Shown here one piece after another: positions 1 to 8,716 of a stretch of 64,000 bases of DNA. Position 1 is the first letter of the stretch. Each line of letters starts with the position of its first letter. The notes beneath the pieces were generated by a model. That model was not told the origin of the DNA, did not search any database, and saw only the letters and a list, made by a program, of their open reading frames with translations. A program made the position numbers and the translations under genes. The stretch spans positions 5,782 to 69,781 of the forward strand of contig NZ_JACHGK010000020.1 of the NCBI RefSeq assembly GCF_014207535.1, given 5' to 3'. The DNA is from Bacillus benzoevorans (GTDB lineage: Bacteria > Bacillota > Bacilli > Bacillales > Cytobacillaceae).

Positions 1-1142
1 CGGTAAATCGTAAAGGACTGATTGCCAAATAAGTAGGCAAAACACTTTTCGCCGTAATAGGCCCAGCCTATTACGGTTGAATAGGCAAAAAGGATAATCC
101 CGATTGTTACAATCCAGCCTCCCCCCGGAAGCAGAGCATCAAAAGTTTCTGTCGTCAGCGCTGCACCTGTCAAACCATCCGTATACATACCGCCCATTAC
201 AAGAGTAATACCGGTGATAGAGCAGACAACAATTGTATCCAGGAAAGTACCTGTCATTGATATCAGTGCCTGACGCCCAGGGTGATCCGTTTTGGCAGCT
301 GCTGCTGCAATTGGAGCTGAACCCATACCTGCTTCATTGGAGAAGACACCTCTGGCAACTCCATAACGGATAACAGCACCAATCGCACCGCCAGCTATTG
401 CCTGTCCTGTAAAGGCATCTGAAAAAATAAGACCTAGAGCGTTAGGAAGCAAATCAAGATTCATCATAATAATCACGAGACCGCCAAGGACATAAAAAAT
501 GGCCATTATCGGAACGAAAAAGGCAGAAACTCGTCCAATACTTTTAATCCCGCCTAATATAACCAGTGCTGTAAAGATAGTAAGAATAATACCAGTAATC
601 CATGGATTGACACCAAAGCTGTTTTCTACAGCAGCGGCAACGGAATTAGATTGTACGGAGCTGCCGATACCGAATGCGGCAATCGAACCGAAGAGAGCAA
701 AAAGAATGGCGAGCCATTTCCAGCCTAATCCTTTTTCGATGTAATACATAGGACCGCCAGACATTAAGCCGTCTTTTCCTACTATTCTGTATTTAACAGC
801 TAAAAGGGCTTCAGCGTATTTAGTCGCCATCCCAACAAGTGCGGTGATCCACATCCAGAATACTGCACCCGGTCCGCCTAATACAACAGCGGTAGCAACA
901 CCGGCAATATTTCCTGTACCGATGGTAGCAGATAATGCCGTCATTAAGGATTGAAAGTGTGAAATGTCCCCTTCAGAGGTTTTGTCTTGATTTTTAGAGA
1001 AAGCAAGCTTAAGAGCATAGGGCAAACTGCTGAACTGATAAAGGCCAAGCTTTAATGTTAAAAAAAGTCCAGTACCGACGATGAGGATGAGTGTGGGCGG
1101 TCCCCAAACAAAATTGCTAATCTTGCCTAATAGTTCTTCCAT
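1..1142 (-). CDS. Sodium:alanine/glycine symporter (AGCS family), 3' end missing
   Basis: Reading the minus strand from the ATG at 1142 gives an open frame that runs off the left edge after about 380 residues, so the C-terminus is missing. The protein is very hydrophobic and carries AGCS hallmarks: a TIGTGNIAGVATA stretch in the first third, GGPGAVFWMW just after it, and SNEAGMGSAPIAAAAA later on. Family members import alanine or glycine, sometimes glutamine, with Na+. The substrate cannot be read from sequence. The start is preceded by a weak purine-rich site (GAAAGG). A perfect 12-bp inverted repeat lies 53 bases upstream and may control it. Confidence 0.93.
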   Translation of the reverse strand, partial: MEELLGKISNFVWGPPTLILIVGTGLFLTLKLGLYQFSSLPYALKLAFSKNQDKTSEGDISHFQSLMTALSATIGTGNIAGVATAVVLGGPGAVFWMWITALVGMATKYAEALLAVKYRIVGKDGLMSGGPMYYIEKGLGWKWLAILFALFGSIAAFGIGSSVQSNSVAAAVENSFGVNPWITGIILTIFTALVILGGIKSIGRVSAFFVPIMAIFYVLGGLVIIMMNLDLLPNALGLIFSDAFTGQAIAGGAIGAVIRYGVARGVFSNEAGMGSAPIAAAAAKTDHPGRQALISMTGTFLDTIVVCSITGITLVMGGMYTDGLTGAALTTETFDALLPGGGWIVTIGIILFAYSTVIGWAYYGEKCFAYLFGNQSFTIY

Positions 1143-1194
1143 TTTACACCAGCCTTTCTTATTTCATTATTAAATAGAAGGGAATTTGCGTAAA

Positions 1195-1223
1195 CATATA
1201 CGTAATGGAAGATTACGTATATG
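1195..1223. promoter_or_regulatory. Perfect 12-bp inverted repeat upstream of the AGCS symporter
   Basis: CATATACGTAAT at 1195-1206 is repeated in inverted form at 1212-1223 with a 5-base gap. It lies 53 bases upstream of the AGCS start, in AT-rich promoter-like DNA. The symmetry and short gap suggest a repressor or activator operator. I do not recognise the regulator. Confidence 0.45.
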
Positions 1224-1382
1224 TAATATTATTATGATAATATTAAATAGCAAGGAAATCTATCTAAATTTTAAAAAAATACAGAATATATTTGCTGTAT
1301 AACAGTTTAATATTACTGATGTAAATTGTAACAGATGATGGTGAATAATCAATACGGAAAGTAAGAGGTCTGTTTAATAAGT

Positions 1383-1460
1383 AAAGGAGCCGGACTCCTT
1401 TATACGATATTCAATTTTAACAAAAGCTGAATATCGTATAATCGGGAGTCAGACCCCTTA
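1383..1460. repeat. Long hairpin-forming palindromic element
   Basis: The core is a perfect 13-bp inverted repeat (TATACGATATTCA at 1401-1413, complement at 1428-1440) around a 14-base loop. It is flanked by imperfect outer arms of about 15 bp, AAGGAGCCGGACTCC on the left and GGGAGTCAGACCCCTT on the right. The whole folds into one 78-nt hairpin between the convergent-side end of dctP and the AGCS promoter. It could be a small non-autonomous repeat (MITE/REP-like) and may also act as the dctP terminator. Nothing else gene-like is seen in 1143-1477. Confidence 0.55.
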
Positions 1461-1477
1461 ATAGTTAGCGCTTGATT

Positions 1478-2773
1478 TTATATCATTTGTTCCTGAGTAG
1501 ATGTCTGCAATTGCGGCTGTACTTCCATTTCCGGTTCAACTGCACCACCAGGATGGAACTCATCTTCCATTTTAGCAACAACTACCGTTGCTACGCCATT
1601 ACCGATTAAGTTTGTAATTGCCCTTGCTTCAGACATGAAGCGGTCTACACCCAGTAAAAGGGCAATTCCTTCAACAGGAATCATCGGGAATGCAGCGAGT
1701 GTTGCAGCCAGGGTGATAAATCCGGAGCCTGTAACGCCTGCAGCTCCTTTAGAAGTAATCATTAAGATCCCCATTAACGTCAGCATTTGAATGATAGAAA
1801 GATCTACACCGTACGCCTGTGCGATAAACATAGCTGCCATAGACAGATAGATGGCAGTTCCATCTAGATTAAAGGAATATCCTGTCGGAACAACTAATCC
1901 AACAACTGATTTAGAACAGCCATAACGCTCAAGTCTGTCCATCATCTTTGGCAGTGCGGATTCTGATGAAGAGGTTCCTAACACGAGCAGGATTTCTTCT
2001 TTAATATAGGCAAGAAATTTAAAGATATTGAATTTATAGAATTTTGCAATGGTACCAATAACAAAAACGATGAATATGAACATGGTAATGTATACAGAGC
2101 CCATTAATTTGCCGAGTAAGGCGAGTGAGCCAAGACCGAATTTTCCAATTGTGTAGGCCATTGCCCCTGATGCAGCAATAGGTGAAAATTTCATAATCAT
2201 GTTAACGATTCCAAAGAATACATCGGCAAGTTTTTCGAATAAAGAAACAATCGGCTTTCCTTTTTCCCCCAGGTGAGCCAATGCGAATCCGAATAATACG
2301 GCAAAGAATAGTATTGGCAGCAAATCGCCCCCAGCAAGTGCTGCAACAGCATTATCTGGAATGATATTGAGAATAAAAGCCATAGCTCCATGCTCTGATT
2401 CAGCGGCTTGTGTCGTATACTGGGATATATCCCCGCCTTCTACAGCATTAATATTGAAGCCAACCCCAGGTTTAATAATATTTACAACGATTAATCCGAT
2501 CGCAAGTGCAAAGGTCGTAACGATTTCGAAATAGATAAGCGCTTTTCCCCCGATGCGGCCTACCTTTTTCATGTCCCCCATACCGCCAATTCCAATTACA
2601 ACTGTAAAGAAGATAATCGGCGCGATCACCATCTTGATCATTTTGATAAAAATATCAGCTAAAACTTTTAGTTTTGCGCCGAATTCCGGGAACGTAAATC
2701 CAATAATGATACCGATGATAATACCGATGACCACTCGGACAGTTAAATTGTTGAGAATTTTTTTCATGTTCAT
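1478..2773 (-). CDS. dctP: C4-dicarboxylate:cation symporter DctP (DAACS family)
   Basis: The product is a 431-residue polytopic membrane protein of the dicarboxylate/amino acid:cation symporter family. Family signatures seen are the GTSSSESALPKMM hairpin region, GYSFNLDGTAIYLSMA, and the SKGAAGVTGSGF motif. In B. subtilis the homologue (ydbH) takes up fumarate, succinate and malate. I start at the ATG at 2773, not at the upstream in-frame start at 2830, because GGGGGG lies seven bases before it. It sits beside dctB, dctS and dctR, so a C4-dicarboxylate substrate is well supported by context. The C-terminus ends in a Q/E-rich cytoplasmic tail. Confidence 0.9.
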   Translation of the reverse strand: MNMKKILNNLTVRVVIGIIIGIIIGFTFPEFGAKLKVLADIFIKMIKMVIAPIIFFTVVIGIGGMGDMKKVGRIGGKALIYFEIVTTFALAIGLIVVNIIKPGVGFNINAVEGGDISQYTTQAAESEHGAMAFILNIIPDNAVAALAGGDLLPILFFAVLFGFALAHLGEKGKPIVSLFEKLADVFFGIVNMIMKFSPIAASGAMAYTIGKFGLGSLALLGKLMGSVYITMFIFIVFVIGTIAKFYKFNIFKFLAYIKEEILLVLGTSSSESALPKMMDRLERYGCSKSVVGLVVPTGYSFNLDGTAIYLSMAAMFIAQAYGVDLSIIQMLTLMGILMITSKGAAGVTGSGFITLAATLAAFPMIPVEGIALLLGVDRFMSEARAITNLIGNGVATVVVAKMEDEFHPGGAVEPEMEVQPQLQTSTQEQMI

Positions 2774-2862
2774 GCTATCCCCCCTATTTATAAAACGGTT
2801 TTCATTTCGTGTTTTTATATTAACAAACAATTTTCACAATGTGTTTTTATGGTGATATTGTT

Positions 2863-2880
2863 CTTTTTGGTCTTTTTGGT
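2863..2880. promoter_or_regulatory. Tandem 9-bp direct repeat upstream of dctP
   Basis: CTTTTTGGT occurs twice in direct tandem (2863-2871 and 2872-2880), about 90-107 bases upstream of the dctP start. Read toward dctP it is ACCAAAAAG twice. Direct repeats spaced by one helical turn suit a response-regulator dimer, so this is a candidate DctR site. That assignment is inference. Confidence 0.35.
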
Positions 2881-2990
2881 CGTATTTTGTTGTATAACAG
2901 ATATAAAATGTCTATAAATCAATGTTATTGCCTAATAAGGTTAATTTATTGCACATCATTTATATGAATAAATGGGTGCTGATGTATAAC

Positions 2991-3019
2991 AAGGGACTTC
3001 TGTAAGCCAGAAGTCCCTT
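2991..3019 (-). terminator. Hairpin after dctB
   Basis: A perfect 12-bp stem (AAGGGACTTCTG with its complement) and a 5-base loop lie eight bases after the dctB stop. The T-tract on the minus strand is poor (TTGTTATAC), so it may be a weak terminator or an mRNA-stabilising hairpin. Confidence 0.6.
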
Positions 3020-3027
3020 GTGAATCC

Positions 3028-4089
3028 TTAATTTTGCGAATTTTGCGCCGCCTTTTCTTTGATCGCTGTAATGAGTTCAGGGTCAGTTTCTTGTTCTACT
3101 TCACGGTACAGTGGTTTAAATCGCTCCATCCACCTTGCTTTTGCATCAGCAGGAAGTTTATATATATGAAGGTTTTCCATTTTCCGCAATTCCTCAAGCT
3201 GAGTTTTGTTCATTTGGACGGACATTTCCATATTCCACAGGGTTGATTCCTTCATCGCATCCTCGATCTGCGGCCTGATATCCTGCGGGAGGCTGTTCCA
3301 AAATTCCTGGTTTACAATGACCGCATAACCCAAAACCCCATGGTTGCTTAACGTCAGATAGGGCTGATATTGATACAGTCCTTTTGAATAAATATTCGAT
3401 ATCGTATTTTCCTGTCCGTCCACCACCTGTTTTTCTAATGAGCTGAAAACTTCCGTGAAGGCGGTGGAAATCGGTTTAGCACCGAGGACATAGAACTGTC
3501 TTTTTAATACATGACCAGGCATGATGCGGAATGTCTCTCCTGCAAAATCCTCCGGTTCAATGAGCGGATGGCTGTTGCTTGTCATTTGTTTAAAACCGTT
3601 ACTCCAAAATGCCAGCCCTTTCATTTCCCTTTCATTTAAATATCCAAGAAGCTGTTCCCCTGTTTCACCGGTAAAAACTCTTTTGATATGATCATCATCC
3701 TGAAACAGGAAGGGCAGGTCTAATACCTTCCATTGAGGTACGATATTGGTCATATTGGTAAAGCTTGGGGCAATCATCTGGACATCCCCTGCCTTTAAGG
3801 CTTCCAGCTCATCATTATCTGAATATAAAATTCCGTTTGGATATACCTGTACTTTTACACGTCCGTTTGTTTTTTCATAGACGAGCTCTGAGAACTTTTG
3901 TGCCGCTAGACCCTTTGGTGTATTTTCTGCAACAACATGGCTGAAATGAATGATGATTTGATCCTTCAGCCCGTTCTGTTCCTCATCTGCTGTGATTTTT
4001 TGCTCATGAAAAAGATAGCCGTTGTCATAGAAAATGAATAAAATTAATCCAACAATGGTCAAGATACTGGCAGTGATGAAATGTTTCAT
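3028..4089 (-). CDS. dctB: TRAP-type C4-dicarboxylate binding protein DctB
   Basis: The product is a 353-residue extracytoplasmic solute-binding protein of the DctP/TRAP family. Its N-terminus is an uncleaved-looking signal/anchor (residues 4-22), followed by the TRAP fold with an FSHVVAENTPKGLAAQKFSE start and VDGQENTISNIYSKGLY in the middle. No TRAP membrane subunits are nearby. In B. subtilis the equivalent protein does not transport. It works with the DctS sensor kinase and the DctP carrier in sensing dicarboxylates. Here it is divergent from dctS across a 185-bp AT-rich gap that must hold both promoters. Confidence 0.88.
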   Translation of the reverse strand: MKHFITASILTIVGLILFIFYDNGYLFHEQKITADEEQNGLKDQIIIHFSHVVAENTPKGLAAQKFSELVYEKTNGRVKVQVYPNGILYSDNDELEALKAGDVQMIAPSFTNMTNIVPQWKVLDLPFLFQDDDHIKRVFTGETGEQLLGYLNEREMKGLAFWSNGFKQMTSNSHPLIEPEDFAGETFRIMPGHVLKRQFYVLGAKPISTAFTEVFSSLEKQVVDGQENTISNIYSKGLYQYQPYLTLSNHGVLGYAVIVNQEFWNSLPQDIRPQIEDAMKESTLWNMEMSVQMNKTQLEELRKMENLHIYKLPADAKARWMERFKPLYREVEQETDPELITAIKEKAAQNSQN

Positions 4090-4274
4090 ACAAATACGCC
4101 CCGTTTTTAGAAGATAGATTATTTTTATTTAACTATATCATTTTTTTTATAAAATGAATCCGATTGCATGGTAATATAAAAGTAGAAAATAAAAAATATT
4201 AAGTTTTATTTAGAAAAAAATGACAATTTAGTGACAAAGTTTAAATAAACCTCTCTGAAAGGGGTTATGCATCA

Positions 4275-5894
4275 ATGAGGGTACGACGGCTGCCGATTCA
4301 ATGGAAGATGACGGGGATGATTATTTATATTGTCTGGTTTTCCTTACTGCTCCTCGGAATCATTTTAATTGGCCAGTTTTTTCATGAAGAGGAAAACCGG
4401 TTAAAGGAAAAGGCGATGTTAACGGCTAGAACTGTTGCAGAACTGCCAAATTTAACAATGGACACCAAGGTAAACCCTGCAGCCGTTGACAGCCTATCGA
4501 AAACAGTGGAAAGAATGCGGATGATTAACGATGCTGATTACATTGTGGTTCTTGATATGGATCGTATTCGTTTAACACATCCAAATAAGGATTTGGTTGG
4601 AACCCCTTCGAGCAGTGCTGATGAAGGACCGGCTTTTACCGAGCATTCCTACACTTCTAAGGCTAAAGGGGAGATTGGCACCGTCATACGTGCATTTGTA
4701 CCGATTATGAATGCTGATCATCAGCAAATTGGCGTGGCCATTGCCGGTTATAAACTTCCGGGATTTATCGATATGATTTCTTCTCTGAGAAGCCAGCTGT
4801 TTCTAACTGCCGGCATTGCCTTAGCCTTTAGTGCCTGGGGAGCTTGGCTGTTGGCACGGCATATTAAAAGGCAGATGTTTAAGCTGGAACCGGATGAAAT
4901 TGCCCAATTATTAGTGGAGCGGACCGAAACGTTTAATGCGATGCATGAAGCGATTATTGCGATTGATAATAATGGGGTCATTACGATTTTTAACCGTAAG
5001 GCGAAGGAGATTCTCGGGATTGAAGAAGATGTCATCGGCAGAAGAATTGTCGATGTGCTGCCTGATACGCATTTGCTGGAGATATTAGAGATTGACAAAC
5101 CGATTTATAATAAAGATTTGCATATTCGAAATTTGGCTATTCTCAGCAACCGCATTCCAATTAAAGTCGAAGGAAAAACAGTAGGGGCCATTGCTATTTT
5201 TCAGGATCGGACAGAAGTAAATAAATTAGCTGAAGAGCTGACAGGTGTTAAAGCGTTTGTCAGCGCACTCAGGGTTCAGAATCATGAACATATGAATAAA
5301 CTCCATACGATTGCCGGCTTGATTCAACTTGGAAATAAAGAGGCGGCGCTAAAATATGTTTTTGATATTACGGAAGAACAAGGAGAACTGACCCGCTTTT
5401 TAAGTGAGCATATAAAGAATGACAGTCTCACAGGACTGCTGCTGAGTAAAGTAAGCCGGGGAAAAGAACTGGGAATCCATGTCGAGATAGACCGTCATAG
5501 TTTTATGAAAAGTTTTCCGCAGAGGATGGATCACCATGATTTTGTTCTGATACTCGGTAATTTAATTGAGAATGCTTTTGATTCTTTTAAAAATCAGCTA
5601 GAAAAAGAAAAGGAAATCTATATCAGCATTCAGCAAACGGAAAAAGTCTTTGCTATTTTGGTAGAGGATAACGGCTGCGGAATTCCGAATGACGCGGTTC
5701 AGTTCATATTTAATGAAGGTTATTCATCAAAATCTTCATCGGGAAGAGGGATTGGGCTTTATATGGTTAAACAGATTGTGGAGAAAGGGAATGGCGCCAT
5801 TCAGGTAGATTCCACAGTCGATATCGGAACATCTTTCTCGATCACGTTTGAAATGGGGGATGAAAGTGATCAAGGTAGTGTTAATAGAGGATGA
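4275..5894 (+). CDS. dctS: C4-dicarboxylate sensor histidine kinase DctS
   Basis: The product is a 539-residue CitA/DcuS-type kinase. The order is TM1 (about 14-35), a periplasmic Cache-like domain, TM2 (about 175-193), a cytoplasmic PAS domain (about 220-320, with FNRKAKEILGIEEDVIG), a His-containing dimerisation helix (NHEHMNKLHTIAGLIQLG), and an HATPase domain with N-box LGNLIENAFDSFKN, DNGCGIP and GRGIGLYMVKQIV. It would phosphorylate DctR in response to external dicarboxylates, with DctB and DctP as co-sensors. GAAAGGGG precedes the ATG. The 3' end overlaps dctR by 29 bases, indicating translational coupling. Confidence 0.9.
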   Translation: MRVRRLPIQWKMTGMIIYIVWFSLLLLGIILIGQFFHEEENRLKEKAMLTARTVAELPNLTMDTKVNPAAVDSLSKTVERMRMINDADYIVVLDMDRIRLTHPNKDLVGTPSSSADEGPAFTEHSYTSKAKGEIGTVIRAFVPIMNADHQQIGVAIAGYKLPGFIDMISSLRSQLFLTAGIALAFSAWGAWLLARHIKRQMFKLEPDEIAQLLVERTETFNAMHEAIIAIDNNGVITIFNRKAKEILGIEEDVIGRRIVDVLPDTHLLEILEIDKPIYNKDLHIRNLAILSNRIPIKVEGKTVGAIAIFQDRTEVNKLAEELTGVKAFVSALRVQNHEHMNKLHTIAGLIQLGNKEAALKYVFDITEEQGELTRFLSEHIKNDSLTGLLLSKVSRGKELGIHVEIDRHSFMKSFPQRMDHHDFVLILGNLIENAFDSFKNQLEKEKEIYISIQQTEKVFAILVEDNGCGIPNDAVQFIFNEGYSSKSSSGRGIGLYMVKQIVEKGNGAIQVDSTVDIGTSFSITFEMGDESDQGSVNRG

Positions 5895-6540
5895 TTTAAT
5901 GGTTCAGGAGGTAAACCGGCAGTTTGTCGATAATGTTCCGGGATTTCATGTCATCGGCCTGGCGGGAACCGGTACAGAAGGGCTTAATCTGATTCGGGAA
6001 TTAAAACCAGACCTTGCCCTCATTGACGTGTATATGCCGGATCAGGACGGGCTGGAGACGCTATATAAAATTAGAAGAGAAGCACATAAGGTGGATATTA
6101 TTGCGATTACCGCCGCTAGCGATATCGAGACGATTCGTGGGTTTATTCAGCAGGGAGCCTTTGATTACATCGTAAAACCGTTTAAATTTGACCGGATAAA
6201 AAAGTCACTCGAGAAATACCGATTATTCCGCAGCCAATTGCAAGAGAAGGCTACGATGTCCCAGCAGGAATTAGATGAGATCTTCTTCCAAAAGGATGAG
6301 ACGGAAGAAATAACGCTGCCAAAAGGGCTGAATCAGCATACGCTGGAGAAAGTGACAGCCTTTTTAGCCAAATGCACGGAGCCGCTTTCTGCTGACAGTG
6401 TTGCAGAAGGAATCGGACTGGCACGGGTGACAGTCCGCAGATATCTAGATTATCTTGAAAAATGCGGGCTTGTTGAAATGGACATCCATTACGGCGGCAT
6501 CGGCCGCCCGATCAACCAGTACTTATTGAGAAAAAGATAA
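5866..6540 (+). CDS. dctR: Response regulator DctR (CitB/DcuR family)
   Basis: The product is a 224-residue regulator. The receiver domain has the acidic pair (IEDD), the phospho-acceptor Asp in LALIDVYMPDQDG and the conserved Lys in YIVKPFKF. A linker and a C-terminal winged-helix DNA-binding domain follow (GIGLARVTVRRYLDYLEKCG). I choose the GTG at 5866 because GGGGG lies six bases before it and it gives the typical start MIKVVLIEDD. The in-frame TTG at 5848 and ATG at 5860 fit the ribosome site less well. It should activate dctP when phosphorylated by DctS. Confidence 0.9.
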   Translation: MIKVVLIEDDLMVQEVNRQFVDNVPGFHVIGLAGTGTEGLNLIRELKPDLALIDVYMPDQDGLETLYKIRREAHKVDIIAITAASDIETIRGFIQQGAFDYIVKPFKFDRIKKSLEKYRLFRSQLQEKATMSQQELDEIFFQKDETEEITLPKGLNQHTLEKVTAFLAKCTEPLSADSVAEGIGLARVTVRRYLDYLEKCGLVEMDIHYGGIGRPINQYLLRKR

Positions 6541-6552
6541 AACTGGAAAACT

Positions 6553-6565
6553 GGTGCCTGGCACC
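6553..6565. repeat. Palindromic repeat GGTGCCTGGCACC, copy A
   Basis: This is a perfect 6-1-6 palindrome. The same 13-mer is at 16679-16691, a variant with central A is at 44026-44038, and an IS-split copy is at 44063-44069/45994-45999. Here it abuts the truncated PhoX-like pseudogene. Confidence 0.8.
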
Positions 6566-6570
6566 AAAAA

Positions 6571-6993
6571 TGGACATTAACATTTGATTACGAAATTTTT
6601 GCAGCCGGCGGAAAACAAAGCGGATTCAGTGCGCCTGATAACTTAACATTCGATACTCAGGGGAATCTTTGGACAGTTACGGATATTTCTTCTAGCAAGC
6701 TGAATGGCGGCATTTATAAGCACTTTAAAAACAATGGGATGTTTGTCATTCCGACAATGCCAAACAAAAATATTAAAGAAGACGAAGTAGGCGCAGCATA
6801 CCAATTTGCTTCTGCACCTAAAGAAGCAGAGATGACCGGACCATGCTTTACACCGGATGAGACGACCCTATTCTTATCTGTTTAGCATCCTGGTGAAGAA
6901 ACAGAGGATATCAACAAACCGACAAGCATGTGGCCGCATCGTAAAGGCGACAACATCCCAAGACCGGCAGTATTAGCCATTACTGGATTCTAA
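6571..6993 (+). pseudogene. C-terminal remnant of a PhoX-like (DUF839) phosphatase
   Basis: One frame from 6571 to a TAA at 6993 encodes 140 residues typical of the PhoX/DUF839 C-terminus: GGKQSGFSAPDNLTFD, GNLWTVTDISS, AEMTGPCFTPDETTLFLSV, then HPGEETEDINKPTSMWPH and a PAVLAITGF end. It has no start codon or ribosome site, and the N-terminal part is missing. An in-frame TAG at 6883-6885 replaces what is normally Gln in the LSVQHPGE motif. PhoX enzymes are secreted Ca2+/Fe-dependent phosphatases. This copy must be non-functional. It begins five bases after the palindromic repeat, which suggests repeat-associated truncation. Confidence 0.85.
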
Positions 6994-6996
6994 AAA

Positions 6997-7026
6997 AAGT
7001 TCATCTCCTTGATGAGCTTCTTTTTT
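6997..7026 (+). terminator. Terminator after the PhoX-like remnant
   Basis: AAGTTCATC / GATGAGCTT forms a 9-bp stem with one G-T pair and a 5-base loop, followed by CTTTTTT. Confidence 0.75.
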
Positions 7027-7133
7027 GTCCTCAATTGTTTGTTCATATGAGAAGAATATAGCTTTTAATGGCAAAATTTTGATACTATAATAAGCATATA
7101 TCAAAACAATCAAATTTGTTTAAGGAGAAATTA

Positions 7134-8285
7134 ATGACAGAACAACTTATCACGCAATTAAAGCCCTCAATCCAACAGGTATGGGAAGAGGCAGGTTTTG
7201 CCCGTCCAACATCGATTCAGTCATTCGCGATTCCGGCTATTCTTGATAAAAAAGACATTATTGCCCAGTCACCGACAGGCACAGGAAAAACATTGGCCTA
7301 TTTGCTTCCTGTATTAAATGCCATTGACCCAGAAAAACTAAATGTTCAAGCGGTTATCCTAGCCTCTTCACAGGAGCTTGTGATGCAAATTCTCTCTGAA
7401 ATTCAAAAATGGGCAGAAGGCAGCGGGATTCGCAGTGCATCGTTTATCGGCGGGGCAAACGTGAAACGGCAATTGGAAAAATTAAAAAAGCATCCGCATA
7501 TCGCGGCCGGTACCCCAGGCAGGATTAATGAACTGATTAAACAAAAGAAATTAAAAATGCATGAAGTCAAAACCGTTGTTCTCGATGAAGGAGATCAATT
7601 ATTAGTCCCTGAGCACACAGATACGATTAAACAAATTATCAAATCAACATTAAGCGATCGCCAGGTTGTCCTCTTTTCGGCGACTCTGCCGGAGCATACA
7701 GTCAAGCTTGCAGAAGAACTGACGAACGGCGCTGAGATTATTTCTGTGCAAAAGGATGAAACCATTGAAGCAGCAAAGGTTGAGCATATTTATTTTCAAA
7801 GCGAGGCGCGGGACAAAATAAAGCTTCTTGAAAAAGTATCCCGCCTGCCTTCCGTAAAAGCACTTGTTTTTGTCAAAGATATCGGGAATTTAACCGTTAT
7901 ATTTGAAAAGCTGCAATATAAACAAATTAAAACCAGTCTGCTGCACAGCGATTTAAATAAAATGGAGCGGCAAAAATCGCTGCGCCTATTCCGACAGGGA
8001 AAAACACCGATGCTGCTGGCAACCGATGTAGCGGCACGCGGGCTTGATATACAAGGGATTACCCATGTTGTCCACTTTGATTTTCCGAAGGACCTGAATC
8101 AATATGTTCATCGTTCAGGACGTACTGGTCGTTTTGGTGCAGCCGGCAGCGTTATTTCGCTCGTGACGGAAAGAGAAGAACGCGAATTAAAAAAATATGC
8201 CCGGGAACTGGGAATTGAGGTTGAACTCAAAAGGTTCCATTCAGGCGATATAGTTGATGCCGCACAAAATACATCAGCAAACTGA
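7134..8285 (+). CDS. yfmL: DEAD-box-type ATP-dependent RNA helicase YfmL
   Basis: The product is a 383-residue helicase with two RecA domains and almost no C-terminal extension. Motifs seen are the Q-motif region FARPTSIQSFAIP, Walker A SPTGTGKT, GTPGR, motif II written DEGD instead of DEAD, FSATLP, and motif VI HRSGRTGRFG. Length and short tail match B. subtilis YfmL, a ribosome-assembly helicase. AAGGAG six bases before the ATG at 7134 fixes the start; an upstream in-frame TTG at 7116 is not needed. It is monocistronic, with a strong terminator. Confidence 0.88.
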   Translation: MTEQLITQLKPSIQQVWEEAGFARPTSIQSFAIPAILDKKDIIAQSPTGTGKTLAYLLPVLNAIDPEKLNVQAVILASSQELVMQILSEIQKWAEGSGIRSASFIGGANVKRQLEKLKKHPHIAAGTPGRINELIKQKKLKMHEVKTVVLDEGDQLLVPEHTDTIKQIIKSTLSDRQVVLFSATLPEHTVKLAEELTNGAEIISVQKDETIEAAKVEHIYFQSEARDKIKLLEKVSRLPSVKALVFVKDIGNLTVIFEKLQYKQIKTSLLHSDLNKMERQKSLRLFRQGKTPMLLATDVAARGLDIQGITHVVHFDFPKDLNQYVHRSGRTGRFGAAGSVISLVTEREERELKKYARELGIEVELKRFHSGDIVDAAQNTSAN

Positions 8286-8291
8286 CAGACT

Positions 8292-8324
8292 AAAGCGCTG
8301 GGTGCCGTTCCCCAGCGCTTTTTC
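8292..8324 (+). terminator. Terminator of yfmL
   Basis: AAAGCGCTGGG and its complement form an 11-bp stem around TGCCGTTC, followed by a T-run. Confidence 0.85.
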
Positions 8325-8459
8325 ATACTGTAAGCCGAGTCAGTCTGTTAAGGGCATAATGGGTATAAGAAAGGCGGATTTACTTATACTATCACTGTAA
8401 GAAGTGAGCGCATCGGGAAAAACTGATGGCTCTAATGATAAAAGGGAGCAGTGATATCA

Positions 8460-8594
8460 ATGGGCAGAACAAAAAGAGGAAATGCAAATGCACAGCGTAA
8501 TAAAAATAAAAAGCGGGGACAGCGTGTAAGCGAAGAGTTGGTTGAATTTACAACCGGGGCTAAGGAAAGAAAGGACCAGCCGATTATTGAGTAA
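8460..8594 (+). CDS. Small basic protein, 44 aa, unknown
   Basis: The ATG at 8460 follows AGGGAG by nine bases and opens a 44-codon frame. The N-terminal half is strongly basic and Asn-rich (MGRTKRGNANAQRNKNKKR), and the C-terminal half is mixed and polar. There is no membrane segment. I do not recognise the family. Composition and size resemble small sporulation-associated peptides, but that is only a guess. A perfect 9-bp hairpin (8573-8581 with 8597-8605) straddles the stop codon and may act as terminator. Confidence 0.55.
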   Translation: MGRTKRGNANAQRNKNKKRGQRVSEELVEFTTGAKERKDQPIIE

Positions 8595-8650
8595 AAGGCT
8601 GGTCCTATTACGCTCCAATATTCACATACAAATAGCTTCTTCTACTTGGG

Positions 8651-8680
8651 CACACCATTTACATAAGGTGTGTCTTTTTT
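8651..8680 (+). terminator. Terminator after the 44-aa gene
   Basis: CACACC / GGTGTG stem with a 10-base loop, followed by TCTTTTTT. The stem also lies past the end of the minus-strand gene at 8717 and could serve as its 3' border. Confidence 0.65.
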
Positions 8681-8716
8681 ATCGAGATTGAGCTGTGTGC
8701 CACAAAATCAGAAACA

